Below are positions 1 through 8,500 of a DNA stretch of 15,613 bases, piece after piece (position 1 is the first letter of the stretch; every line of letters starts with the position of its first letter). Under the pieces are notes generated by a model. That model saw only the letters and a list, made by a program, of their open reading frames with translations, made no database searches and was not told the DNA's origin. The DNA is taken from positions 1 to 15,613 of the forward strand of contig JAQGMD010000241.1 in the NCBI GenBank assembly GCA_028292565.1, in the 5' to 3' direction. The DNA is from Burkholderia sp. GTDB lineage: Bacteria > Pseudomonadota > Gammaproteobacteria > Burkholderiales > Burkholderiaceae. Both the position numbers and the translations under genes were made by a program.

Positions 1-491
1 CGGTAGCGCGACAGGTCCACGCCGCAACGCGCACTGGGGACATCGTCGTTGTGTCGCTGCATTGGGGCGGTAACTGGGGCTATGAAGTGCCTCCGGGGCA
101 TCGTGCCTTCGCGCATCGGCTCATCGACGCGGCCGGCATCGACGCCGTGTTTGGACACTCCTCACATCATCCCATGGGCATCGAGGTCTATCACGACCGG
201 CCGATTTTTTACGGCTGCGGCGACTTCCTGAATGACTACGAGGGCATACATGGCCATGAAGCCTACCGCCCGGAACTTACGCTCATGTACTTCGCAACCC
301 TGGATGTGCGGTCGGGCAGGCTGGTGAGCCTCACGATGACGCCGATGCAGATCCGCCGCTTTCGACTCAACCCGGCGCCGGACGACGAAGCGCGGTGGCT
401 GCTGGACGTATTCGACACCGAATGCCGCAAGCTCGGTAGCCGGGTCGTGCGCCAGGAAGACGGTGACTTCCAGCTTCTTTGGAAGAACTGA
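1..491 (+). CDS. CapA family metallophosphatase (PGA_cap-like), C-terminal part
   Basis: This is the 3' end of a gene that begins before the window; the reading frame is open from base 3 and ends at TGA 489-491. About 162 residues are visible. The stretch reading SLHWGGNWGYEVP, followed by AHRLIDAAGIDAVFGHSSHHP and then YGCGDFLNDYEGI, is characteristic of the CapA / poly-gamma-glutamate synthesis family (PGA_cap), a calcineurin-like metallophosphatase fold. The HW-N and GHSSHH histidines and asparagine are the expected metal-binding residues. CapA relatives act in capsule polyglutamate synthesis, but many proteobacterial stand-alone members have no proven substrate. GTG at 51 is only an internal valine, not a start. 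The gene lies upstream of IS debris, and nothing ties it to the downstream biosynthetic operon. Family assignment is firm; function is open. Confidence 0.85.
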   Translation, partial: VARQVHAATRTGDIVVVSLHWGGNWGYEVPPGHRAFAHRLIDAAGIDAVFGHSSHHPMGIEVYHDRPIFYGCGDFLNDYEGIHGHEAYRPELTLMYFATLDVRSGRLVSLTMTPMQIRRFRLNPAPDDEARWLLDVFDTECRKLGSRVVRQEDGDFQLLWKN

Positions 492-728
492 GAGTTACCG
501 CACCGCCACGGATGTCCGGTATTAGTTATCCGCTTCCACTAGGAAGCTGCTGGACCTCGGCAGCCGTTGCCGGCCCATAAAGCACCAGATGCGAACACCA
601 TTCGCGTCGTTGATCACTGGCAAGGGTCAATCGTACCGAATGTTCCCGACGTATCCTGAATACATTGATGCCCACAACGTATGTGGAAAGCACATTCGAA
701 GTAAGCCGAAGAGAAACTGAGCGCGTTC
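492..728. other. Intergenic stretch, no gene seen
   Basis: This is the gap between the CapA-like stop codon and the truncated IS630 remnant. I see no coding frame with family character on either strand, no clear rho-independent terminator after the CapA stop, and no recognisable left terminus of the IS element. The sequence may be scar DNA from the deletion that removed the transposase C-terminus. Confidence 0.5.
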
Positions 729-1595
729 CTATGACTGGTGCATCCCCTTCACGTTGTACGCGAGTACGAGGGACAAATCAGAACTGTGTTGGCGTTTGCT
801 TTCCATAACCTCACCTTTGTGAATGGCGGCGTTGTCAATCACCACAATGCAAGGAACAGGGTGAGGCTGTTCGCTCAGGCGGTCGAAGAAAGCGATCACG
901 TTATCGCGAATAGTCGACCGCTGCAGGGAAACCCACGTCAGTTTGCCATCGTGGCGCAATGCACCCAACACATTCACCCGTTGTTGGTGCGACTGCGGCT
1001 CGACGCAACGCGACTGCCCGACGCGGGACCACCCGTATTGCACCGATGGATTCGGACTGAAACCCGCTTCATCGAAGCACAGCAGTTCGCATTGGCTGAC
1101 CTATGCAAGCCTGCGCCATGACGCGATCACGCTCTGCGCGCGCTCGAAGGCAACACCCTCTCGTTTTTTTTAAGGCTGTACCGGCAGCGCTTATAGCTCA
1201 TGTTCATCTTCTTCAAGTAGCGCTTGATCGTGTCCACGCTCACCGCTTGCTGTTGTCGATTCTGCTGAAAATGGCGCAGCAGTGCACCTGCCGTTCCTCC
1301 TTGTTCCTCGGCCAGATCACGCAAGGCCCGACGCTGCACTTCATTCCATTTCGGCGGGCGGCCGGTATGAATGCCTTCATACAATCCGGCCACACCCGCT
1401 ATGTTCCAGCGCTGCCACCATTGCTCGACGCTATTCAAATGCACGCCAAATTCGTCCGCCACTTGCTGCAACGTCAATCCTTGGCTCAATCTCACGATGG
1501 CTTGCGCCCGCATTCTCGCACGCGCATGCTCGTGGAAGACCCCCCATCTCCCGCAGCGTTCCAAACTCGCCTCTCGTCAACTTTAACCGTTTCAC
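729..1595 (-). pseudogene. IS630 family transposase, frameshifted, interrupted and truncated
   Basis: Read on the minus strand, the likely original start is GTG at 1593-1595, giving VKRLKLTRGEF. A frameshift in a run of six C (1550-1555 on the plus strand) separates this start from the main N-terminal reading frame (1127-1564). That frame holds a helix-turn-helix with LTLQQVADEFGVHLNSVEQW. A second shift lies in a run of eight T (1164-1171), after which the reading passes an in-frame TAG (plus-strand CTA at 1101-1103). It then continues with the first catalytic block CFDEAGFSPNP and the second, VVIDNAAIHKGE. The third acidic residue of the DDE triad, normally in a Y-SPELN-IE block, is absent because homology is lost near base 756. 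The eight-A run could once have been a programmed slippage site, but the stop and truncation make the gene non-functional in any case. Confidence 0.85.
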
Positions 1596-1656
1596 TTCAT
1601 CACCTTCAGTGGGGTTGCAGGTTAGACTTTGACAGCAAAAAGCGCGCGACTACTTA
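1568..1656 (-). repeat. Direct repeat copy 1: IS630 terminus
   Basis: An 89-bp sequence repeated in the same orientation at 15409-15497, with two mismatches (1596 T versus G, 1608 A versus G). It covers the IS630 end and the first codons of the transposase, and it ends in TA, the expected target dinucleotide. In this copy the rest of the element lies on the low-coordinate side. Confidence 0.9.
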
Positions 1657-1922
1657 ATGGTGAGCCGTTCGAGCGGTTGAAGCACCTGTGGCTTAAGGAA
1701 GGCGACATTAGTTCGCTCCTCAACGACAGGCGCTCGTACAACGCTATACGTAACTTCAAGCCGATCGGTCCCCTTGGATCGTTGCTCAACGGCGACCGCA
1801 TGTACCTCAAGCTGTTGGAAGCGATTGAGAGGATGAGTTCAAAATCTGCGCATGTTAACACCGAGTCGGATAGATCGTCTTCTCCGCGGTGCAGATTGAC
1901 GCGGATGCTCCCGCCATGCTGA
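1657..1922 (+). pseudogene. Possible gene fragment cut by the IS630 end (unrecognised)
   Basis: From the TA at the IS terminus a plus-strand frame stays open to TGA at 1920-1922. The first 60 or so residues look protein-like, with LNGEPFERLKHLWLKEGDI and then NFKPIGPLGSLLNGD. The last part, rich in Ser, Arg and Cys, does not. One reading is that the IS landed in a gene and this is what remains downstream. I do not recognise a family. The opposite strand is also open here (1622-1975), so the coding strand is not certain. Confidence 0.25.
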
Positions 1923-2075
1923 TCCACCCTTCCTATTTCCGCCAGATCTCGTTCTGGGTACGTGCGAATACTCATTCAGACGTTTAACTGTCCCTCACTC
2001 TCCGGGTTTTTGTCCCACCGGGAGTTTGAGCTGGCAAGTGGTCCTTCTCGCGAGGATAGTATGAACGAACGATCG

Positions 2076-2104
2076 TTGACAATTAATCATAATCTTGCGA
2101 ATAA
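2076..2104 (+). promoter_or_regulatory. Possible sigma-70 promoter with overlapping palindrome
   Basis: A perfect -35 hexamer TTGACA (2076-2081) is followed by AATTAATCAT, the same run found after the -35 box of the E. coli trp promoter. The -10 is poor: GAATAA at 17-bp spacing (2099-2104). A perfect 10-bp palindrome (2068-2077) overlaps the -35 and could be an operator. If this is real, the PKS leader would be about 420 nt. Confidence is low because of the weak -10 and the distance. Confidence 0.25.
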
Positions 2105-2519
2105 GACATCAATGCTCTATGCAAAGGCTATTGATAAACGATGTTGATATGGTGCTTCGGCAGGCGCTGCTCAGTTCCGCAAGGCAGCAACGTTTGGCGT
2201 CCGATACAAGCAGTAGAAGGTGTCTCCGGTAGCACGCACATAGCCTTGGCACGAATGGCGTTGTAGTCATTGCCCCTAGGTTTGAAAGGCACGGAACAGG
2301 CTGCTGCAATGATCTTCAGGACGCCCCGGTTTGTTTAAAGTCGCGGTGTCCAAGATGCCACACATCACATCAATAACACTCTGATTTGCAGTAGACGTTT
2401 CAAGACCCGAAAAGACCGACAGGCTCCGGGGGTGGTTGACGCACGGTACTGTTTTCCGCGCGTTTACTTCGCTCCGTTGTTTGGCGGATTTTTGCTGTAG
2501 TAAATCGCCGATTTGCTTT

Positions 2520-2525
2520 AGGAGG
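2520..2525 (+). promoter_or_regulatory. Shine-Dalgarno sequence of the PKS gene
   Basis: AGGAGG lies 10 nt upstream of ATG 2536. It supports that start over the next in-frame ATG at 2557, which lacks a comparable site. Confidence 0.75.
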
Positions 2526-2535
2526 GCTGTAACCG

Positions 2536-5500
2536 ATGCGTGAGTCTGAGCGGGAGATGGTTGCGATTATTGGCATTGGATGCCGGTTTCCAGGACGTGT
2601 AGACGGACCGGCAACCTACTGGAACCTGTTGAAGAATGGCGGCGACGGGATCGTCGAGATCCCCGCCGATCGATGGAACGTGGATCAGTTTTACGATGCC
2701 GATCCGGCGACGCCGGGCAAGATGTACGTCCGCACCGGTGGCTTTTTAGCGCAGAAGATCAACGCATTTGACGCGCTCTTTTTCGGCATATCGCCGCGCG
2801 AGGCAGCCGTCATGGATCCACAGCAGCGGCTGCTGCTGGAAGTGGCTTGGGAGGCGTTGGAAGACGCCGGACTTGACCCGGAGCGACTGGCCGGCTCGGC
2901 TACCGGAGTCTACATCGGTGGCTTTATGCTCGATAACCTGCTCACACAATTCAGCCCGCTAAACAGAGAGCATATAGGCGCACATTCTGCCATTGGCTCT
3001 ACGCTCACAATCCTCTCGAATCGCCTTTCCTATCTTTTTGATTTCCGCGGTCCCAGCATGACCCTCGATACGGCGTGTTCGTCGTCGCTTGTGGCCCTGC
3101 ATGAGGCCTGCGAATCGATCATGCGCGGCGAATGCTCGCTGGCCTTGTGCGGAGGCGTAAATATCATGCACCGCCCCGAGAACTTCATTGCTATGTGCAA
3201 AGGGAGCTTCCTGTCGCCCGACGGCCACAGCAAAAGTTTTGATATTCGGGCCGACGGCTATGGGCGTGGCGAGGGTGCCGGCATTGTCGTCCTGAAGCCG
3301 TATTCCGCGGCATTGCGAGACGGCGACGACATCTACGCCTTGGTGCGTGGTACCGGCACCAACCAGGACGGACGCACCAATGGCATTACCGTACCCAATC
3401 CCGAGGCGCAAGAGGCACTCATTCGCACGGTGTGCAACAAGGCGAAGGTCAATCCGAAGGAAATCCGTTATATCGAAGCACACGGCACCGGTACCGCGCT
3501 GGGCGATCCGTTAGAAGCGCGTGCGATCGGTGCTGTCCTCGGTCGCGGGCGCACATCCGGGCAAGCATGCGTCGTAGGTTCCGTGAAAGCGAATATCGGA
3601 CACCTGGAAGCCGCTTCGGGAATTGCCGGTATCATCAAACTCGCACTGTGTTTAAAACACCAGGCGATACCGCCGCTGGCAAATCTGACGCAGCCTAATC
3701 CGAACATCCCGTTCGCTGACCTCGGGCTACGGTTGCCATTGACCCTCGAACCCATGCCGGCCGGAGAGGGGCCCGCTTGCGTATCCATTAATTCGTTCGG
3801 GTACGGCGGCTCGAATGCGCATGCCATTTTGCAGGAAGCGATTCCTGAGAAGCCTCTCCGGACGCTCGACCTCGCAGCCGCCACGCGCCCCGCGACATGT
3901 ATTCTCACGCTGTCTGCGCGCAGCCAGGCGGCGTTATCCGGTCTCGCCAGCGCATACCTCAGGCGGCTATCGCAGCCGGATGCGCCTTCACTGCGGGACT
4001 TGTGCTATTCCGCCGCAATGCGGCGCGGACACTATGAGCAGCGCGTTGCATTAGCCGCAGATTCTCGAGAGGAGCTGGCGAGGCAACTCCGAGTCTTCAT
4101 GGAGCGCGGGGCGGGGCCGGGCATTGCGGTCGGCTCAGTCGGTGTGACGGGACAGAGGCCGGTATTCGTATTTACCGGCATGGGCCCGCAGTGGTGGGCG
4201 ATGGGGCGCGAACTACTGCAAAGCGAGCCGGTCTTTCGCCGGATCGCGGAAGAATGCGACGCCCTTTTCAAGGGTTTGTCGGGCTGGTCCGTGCTTGACG
4301 AAATGATGGCCGATGAAGAGCGGTCCCGCATCCGCGAAACGCAGATCTCGCAGCCGGCCAATTTCATCGTCCAGGTCGGGCTTGCTGCGCTGTGGCGCGC
4401 ATGGGGAATCGTGCCCGGCGCAATCGTCGGCCATAGCGTCGGCGAAGTCGCAGCGGCTTATGTCGCCGGCGTTCTCAGCCTCGAGGATGCAATTCTTGTT
4501 TCATACCACCGCAGCAGGATCCAGAAAAAAGCGGCCGGTCTCGGCACCATGCTTGCCGTCGGCCTTTCGGCGGCAGATGCGGTGTCGTATCTGGCCCGCT
4601 TTCCCGATTCGGTTTCGCTCGCGGCCGCTAATGCGCCGACCGCGATTACGCTCGCCGGCGACGCCGCTTGCCTGCAGCAGATCGCGAAGGAACTCAAGGA
4701 ACAGGGCGTATTCCATCGTTTCCTGGTCGTCGAGGTCCCTTATCACAGTCCGATGATGAATTCCTTGCAGCCGGAAATCCTGGACGCACTGAAAGGCCTC
4801 AAGCCGCGGCCAGCCGCTATTCCACTCTATTCAACGGTTATCGGCGACCGCGCCCGTGACTGTGCATATGACGCGACTTACTGGTGCCGCAATGTGTGCG
4901 AGCCGGTGTACTTTGAGCACGCGATGGCATCGCTGGTTCGGGATGATTACCGGGTATTCCTCGAGGTCGGGCCGCACCCGGTACTGGCGACCTCGGTCAA
5001 GGAATGCCTGGCGCATCATGGCGTGCACGGGGTGACAATGCCGTCATTGCGACAGGGTAAGCCGGAGCGCGCTACTTTGTTCGGAACACTGGCCGGCCTC
5101 TACGTCGCCGGTGTCACCATCGACTGGAACAAACACTTTCCCGCTGAGGCAACGTATGTGAAGTTGCCGGCCTATCCGTGGCAAAGAGTCGAGTACTGGA
5201 ACGAAGGCGACACCGCGTATCTCGACCGTGTTGCCCGTCCGGCGCACTTCCTGCTGGGTCGTCGCATTGATGGCCCGACCCCGGTCTGGGAAAGTACGTT
5301 AAACGTCAGTCTCCAGCCATATCTGCCCCACCATTGCGTCGACGACCTCGTGATTCTTCCCGGCGCTGCCTATGTCGAACTCGGCCTTGCGTTGCACCGG
5401 GAAATTGACGGCCGGACGTCGGTCCGGCTGGAGAACCTGGAAATCAAGAAAGCATTGATCATTGGGGCTAACCAGCAACCGCGTCTGGTGGTTTCGTACG

Positions 5501-8500
5501 ACCAGGCAAGCCGCCAATATTCGGTTTTCAGCCGCGAACGCGAGGGGAGCGCGTGGACTACCCATGCGCGCGGGTATCTGTCGTTCCTGCCGCCGGGAGA
5601 GCCCGGGCGTGTATCGATGGATGACATCCGGGCGCGTTGCGTTATTCCACGCAGCAGCATCGAGCATTACGAAGACATGCGCGGGCGGGGGCTGCAGTAT
5701 GGCCCGTACTTCCAGGGTGTGCGCCAGCTATGGCTGAGCACAGATGGAACCGAAGTACTCGCAAGGATCGAGGAGCATCAGGCATTAGCTCAGGACGAGC
5801 GGCAAAACATTTTTCATCCGTGCCTCCTCGATGCTTGTTTTCAATCGCTGCTGGCAGCCCTCGGCGCGCACGACGACTGTAACACTTACGTTCCCGTGCA
5901 TATCCGGGAGGTACGGCTATGCGAGACGCCCAAGGCGAGCTTTTGGTGCCATAGCCGGCTGGTTCGGCACGATGGACACGCGCTCGAGGGCGATGTCACA
6001 GTGTTTGACAGCCAAGGAAAGCTTCTGGCCGACGTCCGGGGCGTGCGCGCCCAGGCGCTTACCAACAAGGTGCAGGATGCGCCGGAAGAAATCGAACAGT
6101 GGCTGTATCAATTTTCATGGCAACAGGCGCCGCAGGGCGCCGCAGCCCGGGGGCACGGACGCTGGATGCTTCTGTGCGATCGCCAGGGTATCGGCGACCG
6201 GCTGGCGGCGCAACTGGCGAATCACGGATGCGACGACATCGTCATTGTGAGACCGGGCGACGCGTTCAGCCGAAGCGGCCCATCGGAATATGCGGTTCGC
6301 CCGGATGCAGCAGAAGATTTTCGATCTCTCATCGCGCAAGCCGGCGCGTCACCGCTTTCCGGGATTGTTTTTCTTTGGGCGCTGGACGGCGTCCATGCCG
6401 AAGACGAGACAGGTAGCGCAACTGTGGTGTCGGCGTTGCACCTGATGCAGGCGCTGGTCCAATCGCGTACCGCACAGGCGCTTCCCGTATTCTTCATCAC
6501 CTCCGGGGCACAGCCGGTGAGTGTGAATCCTTCGGGCTTGCAGGTTGCCCAGGCCCCGCTCATCGGATTTGCGCGAGTCGCGATGAATGAACTGGACCAA
6601 CTTCGTATCAGGATGGTGGATGTCGATGACGGCATGAGCGCCGTGCCGCGGCTGGCGCAAGAAATTCTTTCCGATAGCCGCGAAGAGGAAGTGGCGTTGC
6701 GCGCAGAACGGCGCTATATCAACCGACTGGTGCGCCATTCCATACACGCTCTGGAAAACGAAGGTGAGCCTGGAGCGACGCGATCCGACGATACCGTTCC
6801 CCGCGTGCAAGGCGAGACGTACTCAAGCCGTGCGGCGGCGCGACGCCGGCCTGGCCCAAATGAGGTCGAAGTTGCCCTGGAATCGGCATGGTGGTACAGC
6901 CCGCCGAGCGAGGCTTACTCGGCAAGCCCGGTTGGTTCGGAGGCCGTTGGTGTCATTACGTCCGTCGGGCCCGGGGTTGAGGCACTCGCGGTTGGTGCGC
7001 GCATAGTGCTACCAGTGCAAGGGCCGCTCCGCCCGTTCGTCACGGTCCCGAGCGATTTGGTAATCGGCAGCCGAGCCTTCGAATCAGGAGTCGATCCTTC
7101 GCAGCTGATTCAATTTGCCGCCGCATATTACGCCTTGCATCATGTTTCGCGATTGCAAAAGGACGAGCGGGTATTGGTCCACGATGCGGCCTCGCCGCTC
7201 GGATGCGCTGCGATCCAGGTGGCACAGTGGCTTGGCGCTACGGTCTATGCGATGGCGCCCAGCGCCGAGCAACGCAGTGATTTGATCTCACTTGGGGTTG
7301 CCCGCGTCTTCGATCCTGGTTCCATCGATTTTGTCGATCAGATTCACGGGCTGGCGGCGCCCGGTGGGCTTGACGTCGTTCTCAGTCGCTCGGGCGGCGA
7401 GAGCGTGGAAAAGAGCTTCGGCTTACTTGGTCCGTCAGGGCGCTTCATCATTGCCGGAGGTGTCGCGCATAGGCTCGAGGCTTCGCCTCAGGCCAATCAG
7501 TTGCTCGCCCAAGTCGACCTGTATCAAATGATGCAGCACAATCCGCGCGCGTTCGAACGACTTTGTGCGGAAGTGGTGAAGCGATTCGACGCGGGCGACT
7601 TCAAGCCGGTCGACGCGCCGACAATCATTTTCGGGCAGCAGACAAGAATGCCCGGGGCCGGCGCAGGTGGCGCGACGCCAGGCGCGTATCTGGTGCGCTT
7701 TCACCGCGACGAAACGGCGCATCTGGCGGCCGGCGAACCGTATGCCGAGCGCATTTGCGGTAACGCCACTTATCTGATTACCGGCGGCTTCGGCGGCTTT
7801 GGATTGGAGACCGCCATGTGGCTCGTCCAGAAAGGGGCTCGTCACTTGGCGCTGGTCGGGCGCAGCGGCGCGAGTACGAGCGAAGCGCAGAAGGCGGTTT
7901 GCAAGCTGCAGGAAGCCGGCGCACAGGTGTTGGCGCTCGCCGCCAACGTCGCGGAAGAATCCGAAGTGCAACGGGTTCTAGATCAAATCGCGAAAACCAT
8001 GCCGCCGTTAAAAGGCGTGTTTCACGCCGCAGCAGTGCTCGACGACGGCACCATCCATTCGCTCGATCCCGGCAAGATCGGGACAGTGATGCGGCCCAAG
8101 GCACTGGGTGCGTGGCTGCTGCACCGCTACACGCGCGGCCTGAATCTCGATTACTTTGTGCTCTTTTCCTCGATCGGCTCGATGGTCGGCAATCCCGGTC
8201 AGGCACCCTATGTGGCGGCGAATGCTTTCCTTGACGCGCTGGCACACCACCGGCGAGCGCAAGACCTGCCCGCCATCTGCATTAACTGGGGTGCGCTCAG
8301 CCATGTTGGCATGGCGGCGCGCCACCAGGGCGTGGAAGACTACCTCAATCGAATGGGCTTCGGTTCATTGACGCCCGCCCAAGCGCTGAATTTGCTGGAC
8401 AGGATTCTTGATTGGAAGCCGACCACAATCGGGGCCGCGGTGATGCATTGGGAGGTGCTCCGGCGGTCCTATCCCGCCTGGGCAAGCGCACCCCGCAATT

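Larger units (their letters stand above)
729..1656 (-). mobile_element. IS630-family insertion sequence remnant
   Basis: A decayed IS630/Tc1-mariner superfamily element. It carries a broken transposase on the minus strand and one terminus at the high-coordinate end. That terminus is placed at 1656 because the 89-bp sequence 1568-1656 recurs at 15409-15497, and identity stops exactly after a TA dinucleotide in both copies; IS630 elements insert at TA and duplicate it. The opposite terminus is not recognisable: homology to the transposase ends around base 756, before the last catalytic motif. The element is therefore non-autonomous and probably dead. Confidence 0.8.
1657..2535. other. Long region upstream of the PKS with no intact gene
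   Basis: About 880 bp separate the IS630 terminus from the PKS start. Apart from the possible fragment at 1657-1922, the open frames are short and lack family character. Visible items are an imperfect stem-loop near 2000-2024, a palindrome AACGATCGTT at 2068-2077, a promoter-like TTGACA at 2076 and an AT-rich patch around 2061-2140. The operon promoter should lie in this region, but I see no convincing -35/-10 pair close to the PKS start. Confidence 0.5.

Noticed and set aside
1103..1657. Plus-strand 184-aa open frame and neighbouring plus-strand frames from 738 to 1632
   Set aside because: They are antisense to the IS630 transposase, whose minus-strand product has clear HTH and DDE motifs; the plus-strand products have no family character.
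2000..2024. Stem-loop CTCCGG / CCGGGAG as a terminator
   Set aside because: The stem is short with a bulged G, and the T-run lies in the loop rather than after the stem.
2109..2309. Small open frames upstream of the PKS (66 aa minus; a short MLYAKAIDKRC-type peptide on plus) as peptide or precursor genes
   Set aside because: No ribosome binding site, no family character and no partner maturation genes were seen.
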